Shown: positions 26,925 to 36,504 of the stretch, piece by piece | Position numbering within the stretch: the first letter of the stretch is position 1 | Layout of the letters: each line of letters begins with the position of its first letter | Source of the DNA: Marinibacterium anthonyi | GTDB taxonomy: Bacteria; Pseudomonadota; Alphaproteobacteria; Rhodobacterales; Rhodobacteraceae | Length of the DNA stretch: 64,000 nucleotides | Reading direction: 5' to 3' | Assembly: GCA_003217735.2 (NCBI GenBank) | Contig: CP031585.1 | Coordinates: forward strand, 4,832,501 to 4,896,500 | The notes under the pieces: generated by a model | Database searches by the model: none | Told to the model about the DNA's origin: nothing | The model's input: only the letters and a program-made list of their open reading frames with translations | Program-made: the position numbers and the translations under genes

Positions 26925-28697
26925 ATGCAGCCTCTGCTGACAGTTGAAAACCTCGAAATCGGTTTTGGCCGCGAGGCGTCTGTCGTGCGTGACGTGTCGT
27001 TCAAGGTTCCGCGTGGCGAAACCCTGGCGCTGGTGGGCGAAAGCGGGTCGGGCAAGACCATCACGTGCCGTTCGGTGCTGCGCATCCTGCCCCGTTCGGC
27101 TCAGGTAAGATCGGGCAAGATCACTTTCAACGGGCGCGACGGATCGGTCGAATTGTCGTCGCTGACGGAACGCCAGATGCGCAAGGTGCGCGGCAACGCG
27201 ATCTCGATGATCTTCCAGGAACCGATGCGATCGTTGTCGCCGCTGCACAGGATCGGCAACCAGGTGTCCGAGGTCCTGTGGATCCATCGCGGCGCGTCCG
27301 AGGCCAAGGCCAAGCGCGACGTGCTGCGCGAATTCGAACGCGTCGGCTTTCCCGATCCGGAACGGGCGTACAATTCCTATCCCTTTGAACTGTCTGGCGG
27401 AATGCGCCAGCGGGCGATGATCGCCATGGCCATGGTGGCCAAGCCCGACCTGCTGATCGCGGATGAACCGACCACCGCGCTGGACGTCACGACCCAGGCC
27501 CAGGTGCTGGGGCTGATCAAGTCGCTGCAAAAGGAAACGGGGATGTCCGTCATCCTCGTCACCCATGACCTGGGCGTGGTGGCCAACATGGCCGAACACG
27601 TTGTCGTCATGCATCGCGGCCGGGTCATGGAACAGGGCATGGCGCGGCCGATCCTGTCGGCGCCGGCCCATCCCTATACCCGACAGCTGTTCGCCGCCGC
27701 GCCCGAAATCCCGGCCGTGGCCGAACCGGCCGTGCCGGTCGAACATGTCGACCCGATCCTGACGATGACCGGGGTCAACAAGACCTACAAGCTGCGCGCC
27801 TCGGTCGCGTGGAAACCCGACGTGCTGGCCCGCGCCGTGCGCGGCGTGGACCTGGTGCTGGAACGCGGCAAGACGCTGGCCATCGTCGGGGAAAGCGGAT
27901 CGGGCAAGACCACCTGCGCCAAGATGGCGCTGGGATCGGAAAAGCCGGACCCGGGCGGGCAGATCGTGTTCCGCGCCGCCCCCGATGCCGACCCGATCAT
28001 GGTAAACGAAATGACGCGCGCCGAACGCGTGGCCTTTCAGAAGCGCGCGCAGATGGTCTTTCAGGACCCCTATTCGTCGCTTTCGCCGCGCATGCGCATC
28101 CAGGACGCGCTGACCGAACCGCTGCAGATCCACGGCATCGGCACCGCCGCGCAACGCCGCGACAAGGCCGCCCAGCTGATCGAACAGGTCGGCCTGAAGA
28201 CCGACATGCTCAGCCGCTTTCCCCACGCCTTTTCCGGCGGCCAGCGCCAGCGCCTGTCGATCGCGCGGGCGCTGATGCTGGATCCCGTCCTGCTGGTCTG
28301 CGACGAACCGACCTCGGCGCTGGATGTCAGCGTACAGGAACAGATCCTGTCCCTGCTGGAAGAAATCCGCGACCACCACAAGCTGTCCTACCTGTTCATT
28401 TCCCACGATCTGGCTGTGGTCGCCCGGATCGCCGACGAGGTCGCCGTCATGCGTGCCGGCATCATCGTCGAACAGGCTCCGGCCGAAACGCTGTTCTACG
28501 AACCGGTCCATCCCTACACCAAGGCGCTGATCGCGGCGCAGCCCGAGCCTGACGTCAACCGTCCCATCGACCTCGCCACCGTCGCGCGCGGCGCCGGCGC
28601 CCCCGGCGACTGGCCTGCCGAATTCCGCTTCGGCGAGGATGACATTCCCGCGCTCACCCAGATGAGCCCCGGTCACAAGGTACGTCAACATGTCTGA
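26925..28697 (+). CDS. Dipeptide/oligopeptide-type ABC ATPase, two fused domains
   Basis: A 590-residue protein with two complete nucleotide-binding domains in one chain. Domain 1 has [18 protein letters not shown] and [12 protein letters not shown]; domain 2 has [18 protein letters not shown] and [12 protein letters not shown]. The linker has the peptide-transporter motif [12 protein letters not shown], which recurs after domain 2 as [12 protein letters not shown]. It energises the peptide/nickel-type importer encoded by the next three genes. It is unusual for the ATPase to come first in the operon. The stop overlaps the binding-protein start by eight bases. The ribosome binding site is weak. 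Confidence 0.9.
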   Translation: MQPLLTVENLEIGFGREASVVRDVSFKVPRGETLALVGESGSGKTITCRSVLRILPRSAQVRSGKITFNGRDGSVELSSLTERQMRKVRGNAISMIFQEPMRSLSPLHRIGNQVSEVLWIHRGASEAKAKRDVLREFERVGFPDPERAYNSYPFELSGGMRQRAMIAMAMVAKPDLLIADEPTTALDVTTQAQVLGLIKSLQKETGMSVILVTHDLGVVANMAEHVVVMHRGRVMEQGMARPILSAPAHPYTRQLFAAAPEIPAVAEPAVPVEHVDPILTMTGVNKTYKLRASVAWKPDVLARAVRGVDLVLERGKTLAIVGESGSGKTTCAKMALGSEKPDPGGQIVFRAAPDADPIMVNEMTRAERVAFQKRAQMVFQDPYSSLSPRMRIQDALTEPLQIHGIGTAAQRRDKAAQLIEQVGLKTDMLSRFPHAFSGGQRQRLSIARALMLDPVLLVCDEPTSALDVSVQEQILSLLEEIRDHHKLSYLFISHDLAVVARIADEVAVMRAGIIVEQAPAETLFYEPVHPYTKALIAAQPEPDVNRPIDLATVARGAGAPGDWPAEFRFGEDDIPALTQMSPGHKVRQHV

Positions 28698-30609
28698 CCA
28701 TTCCGCCTTCCGAAGCCTTTGCGCCGCCGCGGCGGCGCTTGTGCTGTCGGCCCTGCCCGTTTTCGCACTCGACCCCCAGGAAACGCCCTATTTCGCCGAC
28801 AAGGTCGCCTCGGGCGACCTGCCGCCCATCGCCGAACGCCTGCCCGACACCCCGCTGGTCGTCGATCTCGAAGCCAAGGGCCGCACCACCGGCGTTCAGG
28901 GCGGCACCCTGCGCACCATGGTGTCGCGGTCCAAGGACGTGCGCCAGATGGTGGTCTACGGCTATGCCCGGCTGATCGGCTACAACGAGGATTACGAACT
29001 GGTCCCCGACATCCTGCAAAGCTTCGACAACCAGGATGACAAGGTCTTCACCTTCCACCTGCGGCCCGGCATGAAATGGTCCGACGGCGCGCCCTTCACC
29101 TCGGACGATTTCGCCTACTGGTGGAACGACGTGGCCAACAACGAGGAACTCAGCCCCTCGGGCCCGCCCGATTTCCTGCGCGTGAACGGCAAGTTCCCCA
29201 CCGTGACCTTCCCCGACGAATACACCGTGGTCTACGCCTGGGACGATCCCAACCCCGCCTTCCTGGCCTATTTCGCCCAGGCCGTGCCGCCCTTCATCTA
29301 CCGCCCCAAGCACTACACCAGCCAGTTCCACGCCAACTACGTGACCCCCGAGAAGCTGGAAGAGATCGTGGATGAAAACCGCCTGCGCAGCTGGGCGGCG
29401 CTGCACAACAAGATCGACAACATGCACCGGTTCGACAACCCGGACCTGCCGACGCTTCAGCCCTGGGTCAACGTGTCCGACGGCAAGCAGACGCGCCACA
29501 TGTTCGTCCGCAACCCCTATTTCCACCGCATCGACAGCAAGGGCCAGCAGCTGCCCTATATCGACGAGGTCGAGATGACGATCGTCTCGGGCGGGCTGAT
29601 CGCGGCCAAGTCCAACGCCGGCGAAAGCGACCTGCAGGGCCGCGGGCTGGACTTCCCCGACATCGCCATCCTGCGTAAGGGCGAAGCCGACGGCGGCAAT
29701 TACAAGACCTACCTCTGGGGCAACGGCTATGCCTCGCAGATCGCCATCTATCCCAACCTCAACTACAACGATACCGCCTGGCGCGACGTCCTGCGCGACG
29801 TCCGCGTGCGCCGCGCGCTCAGCCTTGGCATCAACCGCAACGCCATCAACCAGGCGCTGTATTTCAAGCTGGCCAAGCCCGGCGCCATGACCGTCCTGCC
29901 CCGCAGCCCCTTCTACAACGAAGCCAACCGCGACGCCTGGGCCGCCCATGACATCGACAAGGCCAATGCCCTGCTGGACGAAGCGGGCCTCGACAAGCGC
30001 CAGGGCGACGGCATCCGCCTGCTGCCCGACGGCCGGCCCATGGAAATCGTCATCGAAACCGCCGGCGAACGGCAGGAAGTCGAAAACGCCCTGCAGATCA
30101 TCATCGACAACTGGCGCGACATCGGCGTCAAGCTGATCATGCGCCCGCTCGACCGCGACATCCTCTACAACCGGGTCTTCGCCGGCACCACCATGGCCGC
30201 CGTCTGGTACGGCTGGGACGACGGCCTGCCCCAGGCCTATACCTCGCCCTCCTACGTCTGCCCCCGCCGGCAGGAATTCTTTGCCTGGCCGAAATGGGGC
30301 CAGTACTATCAGACCAACGGCGAATCCGGCGAACCGCCCGACATGGAACCCGCCATCCGCCTGATGGAACTGTGCAAGGACTGGGACCAGGCCAAGACCG
30401 ACGAGGAGCGTGGCGCAATCTGGAGCGAGATGCTCAAGATCCATGCCGACAACGTCTTTGGCATCGGCATCCTGGCCGAGGCCCCGCAGCCCATCGTGGT
30501 GAACAAGCGCCTGCGCAACGTGCCGGAAAAGGCCATCTGGGCCTGGGATCCCGGCGCGCATTTCGGGATCTACCATCCCGACGAATTCTACTTCGCCGAC
30601 GCGCCCTGA
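28690..30609 (+). CDS. Family 5 ABC substrate-binding protein
   Basis: A 639-residue periplasmic binding protein of the peptide/nickel (SBP_bac_5) family. The signal peptide ends near PVFA-LD. The family motif FTFHLRPGMKWSDGAPFTSDDF is visible about 120 residues in, and RVRRALSLGINR marks the second lobe. At about 640 residues it is longer than DppA or OppA, as in several alphaproteobacterial peptide or glycan-peptide importers. The ligand is unknown. It is encoded between the fused ATPase and the two permeases. Confidence 0.85.
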   Translation: MSDHSAFRSLCAAAAALVLSALPVFALDPQETPYFADKVASGDLPPIAERLPDTPLVVDLEAKGRTTGVQGGTLRTMVSRSKDVRQMVVYGYARLIGYNEDYELVPDILQSFDNQDDKVFTFHLRPGMKWSDGAPFTSDDFAYWWNDVANNEELSPSGPPDFLRVNGKFPTVTFPDEYTVVYAWDDPNPAFLAYFAQAVPPFIYRPKHYTSQFHANYVTPEKLEEIVDENRLRSWAALHNKIDNMHRFDNPDLPTLQPWVNVSDGKQTRHMFVRNPYFHRIDSKGQQLPYIDEVEMTIVSGGLIAAKSNAGESDLQGRGLDFPDIAILRKGEADGGNYKTYLWGNGYASQIAIYPNLNYNDTAWRDVLRDVRVRRALSLGINRNAINQALYFKLAKPGAMTVLPRSPFYNEANRDAWAAHDIDKANALLDEAGLDKRQGDGIRLLPDGRPMEIVIETAGERQEVENALQIIIDNWRDIGVKLIMRPLDRDILYNRVFAGTTMAAVWYGWDDGLPQAYTSPSYVCPRRQEFFAWPKWGQYYQTNGESGEPPDMEPAIRLMELCKDWDQAKTDEERGAIWSEMLKIHADNVFGIGILAEAPQPIVVNKRLRNVPEKAIWAWDPGAHFGIYHPDEFYFADAP

Positions 30610-30653
30610 CCGTCTGTTGACAGACCCGTACCAGTGACTGACCGAACTGCCCC

Positions 30654-31682
30654 ATGAGCACGCTCCGCTACGCCCTCTACCGGATGATGACCATGGTGCT
30701 CACGCTCCTTGTGGTCTCGGTCCTGGTGTTCATCATCATCAACCTGCCCCCTGGCGACTACCTGTCGAACCAGATCAACGAATTGCAGGCCACCGGCCAA
30801 AGCAGCGGCGTCGCCAAGGTGGAATTCCTGCGGCACGAATATTCGCTCGATCAGCCGCAGTGGAAGCAATACATGATCTGGGTCGGCTTCCTGCCCGGGC
30901 CCAACGGGTTTTCCGGCCTGCTGCAGGGCGACTGGGGCTGGTCCTTCGAATTCGAACGCCCCGTCGCCGATATCGTCGGCGACAGCCTGTGGCTGACGGT
31001 GGTCGTGAACCTGGCCGCCGTGCTGTTCATCTACGCCGTGGCCCTGCCGCTGGGCATCCTGGCGGCGGCCAAATCCCGCACCTGGATCGACTACACCGCC
31101 GCGCTGGTGGCCTACCTGGGCCTGGCGACACCGAACTTCCTGCTGGCGCTGATCCTGTTCTACTATGGCCACAAGCATTTCGGCCTGCCCATCGGCGGGC
31201 TGATGGATCCGGTCTTCGAACAACAGCCCCTGACCTGGGACAAGCTGCAGTCGATCCTGGTCCACCTGATCGTGCCCACCTTCGTCATCGGCACGTCCGG
31301 CGCCTCGGCGATGACCCAGCGGCTGCGCGCCAACATGCTGGACGAACTGGGCAAACCCTATGTCGAAACCGCCATAGCCAAGGGTCTTTCGGAACGCCGC
31401 ATGCTGCTGAAATACCCGCTGCGCGTGGCCTTCAACCCGTTTGTCGCCGATATCGGCAACCTGCTGCCGTCGATGGTGTCGGGATCCGTCCTGGTGTCGG
31501 TGGTGCTGGGCCTGCAGACCATCGGCCCGACGCTGCTGACCGCGCTCAAGACGCAGGATCAGTTCCTGTCGGCCTTCATCCTCATGTTCGTGGCGCTGCT
31601 GACACTGATCGGCACGATGATCTCGGATATCCTTCTGGTCATGCTCGACCCCCGCATCCGCTACGAGGGGCGTGAGACATGA
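30654..31682 (+). CDS. ABC permease, DppB type
   Basis: A 342-residue inner-membrane permease of the DppB/OppB class. It has the N-terminal LRYALYRMMTMVLTLLVVSV helix, a periplasmic segment, and the cytoplasmic loop YVETAIAKGLSERRMLLKYPL that contacts the ATPase. About six membrane helices. The start is 44 bases after the binding-protein stop; the stop overlaps the next permease by four bases. Confidence 0.9.
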   Translation: MSTLRYALYRMMTMVLTLLVVSVLVFIIINLPPGDYLSNQINELQATGQSSGVAKVEFLRHEYSLDQPQWKQYMIWVGFLPGPNGFSGLLQGDWGWSFEFERPVADIVGDSLWLTVVVNLAAVLFIYAVALPLGILAAAKSRTWIDYTAALVAYLGLATPNFLLALILFYYGHKHFGLPIGGLMDPVFEQQPLTWDKLQSILVHLIVPTFVIGTSGASAMTQRLRANMLDELGKPYVETAIAKGLSERRMLLKYPLRVAFNPFVADIGNLLPSMVSGSVLVSVVLGLQTIGPTLLTALKTQDQFLSAFILMFVALLTLIGTMISDILLVMLDPRIRYEGRET

Positions 31683-32842
31683 CCGACAGGCCCGACCGTT
31701 TCCCCGACCACTTTGTCGACGACGCGCCGTTCGATCCCACGGCCACGATCACCGAAATCGAACGCGCCGACCTGGACGCGCCCAACTGGGTGCTGGTCTG
31801 GCGCAAGTTCCGGACCCACAAGCTGGGCCTGATCTCGGGTATCCTGATCGTGTTCAGCTACATCATGCTGCCGTTCTGGGGCTTTGTCGCCCCCTACGGC
31901 GCCAACGAACGGCACGAAGACTACCTCTACGCCTCTCCCCAGAAGATCCGGTTCTTCCACGAAGGCACCTTCATCGGCCCCTTCATCTATCCCGTGACCG
32001 CCGAGGCGAACCTGGAAACCTTCCAGTGGGAATTCAAACCCGATCTCGACAACCCCGCGCCGCTGCGGTTCTTCTGCCAGGGGTCGCAATACCGACTGGC
32101 CGGGCTGATCCCGTCGACAACCCACCTGTTCTGCCCGCCAGAGGGCACGACCGTCTTCCTGTGGGGCGCGGACCGGCTGGGCCGCGACGTGTTCTCGCGC
32201 ATTCTTTACGGATCGCAATTGTCGCTGACGGTGGGTCTGATCGGGATCATGGTGTCCTTCAGCCTCGGCATCTTCTTCGGCTCCATCGCCGGTTATTTCG
32301 GCGGCACCCTCGACTGGGGCATCAACCGGGTGATCGAAGTGCTGCGGTCGCTGCCCGAACTGCCGCTGTGGCTGGCGCTGTCGGCGGCGGTGCCGTCGAA
32401 CTGGGGGCCGGTGTCGGTGTTCTTCATCATCTCCATCATCCTGGGCATTCTCGACTGGCCGGGGCTGGCGCGGTCGGTGCGGGCCAAGTTCCTGTCCCTG
32501 CGCGAAGAGGAATACGTGCGTGCCGCCGAAATGATGGGCGCGCGGCCCGCCCGGGTGATCGGGCGCCACCTGCTGCCCAACTTCGCCTCGCACCTGATCG
32601 CCTCGGCCACGCTGTCGATCCCGGCGATGATCCTGGGCGAAACCGCGCTGTCGTTCCTGGGCCTCGGCCTGCGCCCGCCCGCGGTCAGCTGGGGCGTGAT
32701 GCTCAACGATGCGCAGAACCTCGCTTCGATCGAAATCTATCCCTGGACCGCCCTGCCCATGGTCCCGATCATTGTCGTGGTGCTGGCCTTCAACTTCCTG
32801 GGTGACGGGCTGCGCGACAGCCTGGATCCCTACCAGGACTGA
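31679..32842 (+). CDS. ABC permease, DppC type, with long periplasmic loop
   Basis: A 387-residue partner permease of the DppC/OppC class, longer than the usual 300. The extra length is a periplasmic loop of about 100 residues after the first membrane helix (about residues 70-165), carrying several aromatic and proline residues and two cysteines. The ATPase-contact loop EEYVRAAEMMGARPARVIGRH is present. The loop may help dock the large binding protein. The gene is the last of the operon and is followed by hairpins shared with the convergent gene. Confidence 0.9.
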   Translation: MTDRPDRFPDHFVDDAPFDPTATITEIERADLDAPNWVLVWRKFRTHKLGLISGILIVFSYIMLPFWGFVAPYGANERHEDYLYASPQKIRFFHEGTFIGPFIYPVTAEANLETFQWEFKPDLDNPAPLRFFCQGSQYRLAGLIPSTTHLFCPPEGTTVFLWGADRLGRDVFSRILYGSQLSLTVGLIGIMVSFSLGIFFGSIAGYFGGTLDWGINRVIEVLRSLPELPLWLALSAAVPSNWGPVSVFFIISIILGILDWPGLARSVRAKFLSLREEEYVRAAEMMGARPARVIGRHLLPNFASHLIASATLSIPAMILGETALSFLGLGLRPPAVSWGVMLNDAQNLASIEIYPWTALPMVPIIVVVLAFNFLGDGLRDSLDPYQD

Positions 32843-32853
32843 CGGGTCGGGAC

Positions 32854-32904
32854 CGGGGGCGCTGCCCCCGGACCCCCGGAGGTATTTGGGCAAAGATGAA
32901 GGGA
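32854..32904 (+). repeat. GC hairpin plus GGTATTTGGGCAAAGATGAAG tail motif
   Basis: Eleven bases after the permease stop, CGGGGGC-GCT-GCCCCCG (32854-32870) forms a tight hairpin, followed by a C-rich run and GTATTTGGGCAAAGATGAAG. A related tail, GTATTTGTGAAGAGAAAGAAG, follows a G-rich run after phnF at 54570-54616. From memory, similar sequences are scattered in Rhodobacteraceae intergenic regions, so I treat it as a dispersed 3'-end repeat that may terminate transcription. Confidence 0.45.
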
Positions 32905-32951
32905 CACATCCGGCGGCGCGCGGCCTGGATGGTCACTGTCGCGAAAAGTTA

Positions 32952-32972
32952 AGGCCCGGTAAAACCGGGCCT
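32952..32972. terminator. Bidirectional terminator between convergent operons
   Basis: AGGCCCGGT-AAA-ACCGGGCCT is a perfect 9-bp stem with a three-base loop. Read on the minus strand the stem is followed by TAACTTTTCGC, giving a short T run for the binding-protein gene that ends at 33024. It may also stop transcripts from the permease operon on the other side. Confidence 0.7.
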
Positions 32973-33002
32973 GTAACCATTTGATTTCCTTACATGCGCC
33001 AG

Positions 33003-33022
33003 ATGTCCCACGCGTGGGACAT
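33003..33022. repeat. Perfect 20-bp palindrome, copy 1
   Basis: ATGTCCCACGCGTGGGACAT lies just downstream of the minus-strand gene ending at 33024. An identical sequence occurs at 36466-36485. On the minus strand both are followed after about 12 to 20 bases by related AT-richer sequence: GGAAATCAAATGGTT here and TGAAATCAATGGGTT there. Both copies sit in gaps between converging genes. Confidence 0.75.
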
Positions 33023-33023
33023 G

Positions 33024-33854
33024 TCAGGGCAGCATCGGGCTCAGCCGAAAGAGCCATTGCATCGCCTGCCCCGGTTCCACCCCCGGAAGGGTCTGGCGGA
33101 AGATCGACGGGATCACCCCGGTATTGATCATCCCCGACAGCGCCCCGTCGACCATGTAGCGGAATTCATCGTCACCCTTCAGCATCGCCAGCCCCTGTTT
33201 CTCGATGGTCAGCAACCTGTCCATCACCACGAAATCGCCGCCGTCCCTGTTGAGGAACAGCAGGATCGACTGGTCCGCGAAATAGGCCGAAATCTCGCCC
33301 GACTTCATCGCCGCCATCCCGTCCTCGTGGCTGGCGAAGGTCACCATCTCGGCGTCCGTCCCGGTCTGCTTGAGCGTGTTGGTCAGCGCCTCTTCGGTCG
33401 TCGTCCCCTCGCGCACGCCGACCTTCTTGCCGTTCAGCGACGAGAACGTCGAAGGCGCGCCCTTGGGCAGCATCACCGCCGTTCCGTCGACGAAGATCGG
33501 GATCGAGAAATCGACGAATTCCCGCCGGCTCATGGTGATCGTCGCCGCCCCGCACAGCAGGTCGATCTCGCCGTTCACCACCTTGGCAAAGCGGTTGTTG
33601 GCATCGACCGGCACGTACTTGAACTCGATCTCCTCAAGCCCCAGCGCGCGACCCAGCGCCTTGCCCAGCTCTGCGCACACCTGGATCGAATAGCCCGCCG
33701 GCTTGCCCGCGTCGTCCACGTAGGACAGCGGCGCGGCATCCTCGCGGTACCCGAACCGGATCTCGCCGTGTTCCTTGATCCGGTCGATGGTCTGGGCCCC
33801 GGCCTGGCCCGCGAATGCGGCGGCGAGGAAGAGCGCGGCGAGAGTTCGGAACAT
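33024..33854 (-). CDS. Amino-acid-type (SBP_bac_3) ABC substrate-binding protein
   Basis: A 276-residue periplasmic binding protein of family 3, which usually binds polar amino acids such as glutamate, aspartate or glutamine. The signal peptide [20 protein letters not shown] precedes IDRIKEHGEIRFGYRED, and GEIDLLCGAATITMSRRE is the usual ligand-binding segment. The frame continues upstream but ATG 33854 starts the signal peptide and has AAAGGA before it. No permease or ATPase genes are adjacent, so it is either an orphan using another transporter or a sensor partner. The promoter should be in the 237-base divergent gap upstream. Confidence 0.8.
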   Translation of the reverse strand: MFRTLAALFLAAAFAGQAGAQTIDRIKEHGEIRFGYREDAAPLSYVDDAGKPAGYSIQVCAELGKALGRALGLEEIEFKYVPVDANNRFAKVVNGEIDLLCGAATITMSRREFVDFSIPIFVDGTAVMLPKGAPSTFSSLNGKKVGVREGTTTEEALTNTLKQTGTDAEMVTFASHEDGMAAMKSGEISAYFADQSILLFLNRDGGDFVVMDRLLTIEKQGLAMLKGDDEFRYMVDGALSGMINTGVIPSIFRQTLPGVEPGQAMQWLFRLSPMLP

Positions 33855-34091
33855 GCCGAAAGTCCTTTCTGGGGTATCGGCACCGAAGGGCGCCTGATGC
33901 AGGTCTTGCCATCTTCCTAACGGTGCCCCCCCAAGGTGGCCAGCCCCCAGCCCGGACTGCGCGGAAAAAGCCCGGCAAAGGCGTGGATGTCGCGAATTTT
34001 CCGGGTTTTTCGGGGGAGGAGGCGGTGGGCGCTTACGAATTGTTGGGAATTCCGGGACTAGCCTGCGCGGCATCCGAAGGAAGAGGATCCG

Positions 34092-34457
34092 ATGCGGAAC
34101 AGCGGCTCAGCCATGGCAGGTGACGGGGCGGACGGGGCGCGGACGGTCGGGCTGTGGCTGCCGCTGCCGGTGATGATCGTGTCGCTGTTCCTGGCGTCTT
34201 TCTGGCTGCACCTGATCAGCGGGGCGGGGCGTGACGGCGGGGCCGTGGTGCTTGTCTTTCCCCCGACCTGGTCGCGCACCGATGCGCTGGCGGCGACGGG
34301 GTCGCTGTCGGTGCCCATCGTGGATACCGGTCGGCTCCCCTTCATTTACGCCGTTCAGCCCGACGGGCCCGAAACCGTCGCATCGGCCCGTGCCGCGGGC
34401 GCGCTGCTTGTTCTGAAATCCCCTGCCCTGGCCCTGTGCCGCCGGCAGGCCCGATAG
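34092..34457 (+). CDS. Small membrane protein of unknown function
   Basis: A 121-residue protein with one hydrophobic segment (VGLWLPLPVMIVSLFLASFWLHLI, written in two parts around residues 19-42) and a C-terminal domain that is probably periplasmic. I do not recognise the family. A good ribosome binding site (GGAAGAGGA) precedes ATG 34092. It lies 20 bases upstream of the chemoreceptor gene on the same strand and is probably co-transcribed with it. Codon use matches its neighbours. Confidence 0.55.
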   Translation: MRNSGSAMAGDGADGARTVGLWLPLPVMIVSLFLASFWLHLISGAGRDGGAVVLVFPPTWSRTDALAATGSLSVPIVDTGRLPFIYAVQPDGPETVASARAAGALLVLKSPALALCRRQAR

Positions 34458-34477
34458 CCTTTTGCAGGAGACTGACG

Positions 34478-36199
34478 ATGTCCCAGGCCGACACGTTCCA
34501 AGACGCCGCCCAGGCCGGCGGCAGCGGTCTCGATACGCTGCGCAGGACCGCATCGCAGATCTTTGCCGTCACGCTGGTGGTCATGGGAATCCTCGTCAGC
34601 GTGCTGGCGTCCTTCTGGTCGCCCGACTGGCCGCTGATCGCCGGCGCCTCGGCCATCCTGGCCGGCACCGCCGTCTATTACGCGCTCAAATGTCCCGAAG
34701 CGCTGCCCGCGCGCCTGGCGATCACGGTGGCCCTGGCCTTCAACTGGGCGCTGGTGACCTATGTCAGCACCGGGTTCGGTGACGGCGAATTCGTGCTGGA
34801 CGGGCACATGCTGTTCTTCACCTACAGCGCGCTGCTGCTGTCCTACGTCTGCTGGCGCGCGGTGCTGACGCTGGCCACGATCGTCGTGCTGCACCACCTG
34901 GTGTTCAACATCATCGCCCCCACCCTGGTCTGGCCCAGCGCGAATTACGGCTGGTATCACCTGGTGATCCACGGCGTGCTGGCCTCGGCCGTGGCGGGGA
35001 CGGGCATGTCGATGGCGGTGCGGGTGTCGGACCTGTTTTCCACCAGCGAGGCGTCGCTGAAGAAGGCCGAGGCGCAGACCGCGCTGGTGGAACGCGCCCA
35101 GCGCGACCGCGTCGCCATGATGGACCTGCTCGACAGCGAATTCGGCAAGGTCGTCGGCGATGCCACCCGCGGCCGCTTCGACACGCGGATCACCGCGCGG
35201 TTCGACGACGACACGCTGACCCACCTGCGCGACGGTCTGAACGATATGGTCACGATGATCGAACGCGGCGTCGGCGAAACCCGGCGCGTGATCGAAAAAG
35301 TGGCCGAAGGCGATCTGTCCGACCGGATGGAAGGCCAGTTCGCCGGCGATTTCGACGCGCTGAAGACCGGTGTGAACGCCACGATCGAACGGCTCTCGGT
35401 CATCGTGCAGGACATCAAGGAACGCAACGGCGACCTCGATCACCAGGCCAAGGCGCTCAGCCAAAGTTCGCAGCACCTGGCCGCCCAGGCCGAGGAACAG
35501 GCCGCCGCGCTTGAGGAAACCGCGACGTCGATGGACCAGGTTTCGCAGACCGTGAAGGCCAGCGCCAGGCATGCCAGCGACAGCGGGGTGATCGTCGACC
35601 GGACCCTTACGGATGTCGAAGGCATTGTCACCACGGTCCGCGCCTCCATGCACGCCGTGGCCGAGATCGACGAAAGCGCGCGCGAGATCGAGCGGATCAT
35701 CAACGTCATCGAGGATATCGCACGGGAAACCAACCTGCTGGCGCTGAACGCCGCGGTGGAAGCCGCGCGGGCGGGCGAGGCCGGCAAGGGATTCGCCATC
35801 GTCGCCAACGAGGTGCGCGACCTTGCCATCCGCGCCGGCCAGGCGTCCAACGACGTGCGATCGGTCATCGACGAAAGCCAGCAGAAAGTGACCCGCGGCG
35901 TCGAACTGGTGAATTCGGCCGAGACCGCGCTGGGGGACATCGTCGAACGCGTCGGCAACATCGCCTCCCATGTGCACCAGATCGTCCAGGATTCGTCCGG
36001 CCAGGACACCGCCATTGCCCAGATCCGCGACACGGTGGCATCTATCGATCATATCACGCAGGAAAATGCCCGCACCGCCGAACGCACCGCCCGCAGTGTG
36101 ACCGAGCTGGAAAACCAGTCCCAGGGGATGCTTCGGGCGATCTCCGTCTTCAAGCTTGTCCGCAATGAAAAAGCCGCCGCGGCGCACCGCGCGGCCTGA
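34478..36199 (+). CDS. Methyl-accepting chemotaxis protein with multi-pass membrane sensor
   Basis: A 573-residue chemoreceptor. Instead of a periplasmic ligand domain the N-terminal 200 residues hold about five or six hydrophobic segments with several conserved-looking histidines (GHMLFF, VVLHHLVFN, WYHLVIHGV). A HAMP-like region (RVIEKVAEGDLSDRMEGQF) follows. The signalling hairpin tip is EIERIINVIEDIARETNLLA with NAAVEAARAGEAGKGFA. The sensor may read a membrane-embedded signal such as redox state or a bound metal or cofactor. AGGAG precedes ATG 34478. No other chemotaxis gene is nearby. Confidence 0.9.
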   Translation: MSQADTFQDAAQAGGSGLDTLRRTASQIFAVTLVVMGILVSVLASFWSPDWPLIAGASAILAGTAVYYALKCPEALPARLAITVALAFNWALVTYVSTGFGDGEFVLDGHMLFFTYSALLLSYVCWRAVLTLATIVVLHHLVFNIIAPTLVWPSANYGWYHLVIHGVLASAVAGTGMSMAVRVSDLFSTSEASLKKAEAQTALVERAQRDRVAMMDLLDSEFGKVVGDATRGRFDTRITARFDDDTLTHLRDGLNDMVTMIERGVGETRRVIEKVAEGDLSDRMEGQFAGDFDALKTGVNATIERLSVIVQDIKERNGDLDHQAKALSQSSQHLAAQAEEQAAALEETATSMDQVSQTVKASARHASDSGVIVDRTLTDVEGIVTTVRASMHAVAEIDESAREIERIINVIEDIARETNLLALNAAVEAARAGEAGKGFAIVANEVRDLAIRAGQASNDVRSVIDESQQKVTRGVELVNSAETALGDIVERVGNIASHVHQIVQDSSGQDTAIAQIRDTVASIDHITQENARTAERTARSVTELENQSQGMLRAISVFKLVRNEKAAAAHRAA

Positions 36200-36504
36200 A
36201 GGGGCGGCCTGACCGGGGCGGCCTGCCGGGCGCGGGGCTTGCCGGAGTGCCTGAAAACCCAACGCGCAAGATCCGGCCCCAAGCCGCTGGCTGACAGATT
36301 GGCCCGCGCCGGTTCTTTGCGGGGCCATCTGTCCTTCGCCAGCCCCCCATCAAAGCACATGGACGGATCGCCATTGCCGTCTCGCCCCCGCATCAGCCGG
36401 ATCGACATTCGTGAACGAATGGTAAATCCGCCTCTGCAACCCATTGATTTCATTGCACAGCACGAATGTCCCACGCGTGGGACATTCCACCCCGGGCGGC
36501 CCGG
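36200..36504. other. Convergent gap between chemoreceptor and channel genes
   Basis: This 305-base stretch lies between two 3' ends. It contains the second copy of the 20-bp palindrome (36466-36485) near its right end. The left part (36200-36440) is GC-rich and shows no gene or clear terminator. Confidence 0.5.
36465..36486. repeat. Perfect palindrome, copy 2
   Basis: The 20-base palindrome seen at 33003-33022 recurs here exactly and is extended by one A/T pair on each side. It is 19 bases downstream of the minus-strand channel gene. The flanking CCCATTGATTTCATTG on its left resembles CCATTTGATTTCCTT left of copy 1, so the repeat unit is longer than the palindrome, about 45 bases. Confidence 0.75.

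Noticed and set aside
26844-30576. Two minus-strand open frames of more than 600 codons opposite the peptide-type ABC genes
   Set aside because: The plus strand has two ATPase domains and a binding protein with all family motifs; the antisense frames have none.
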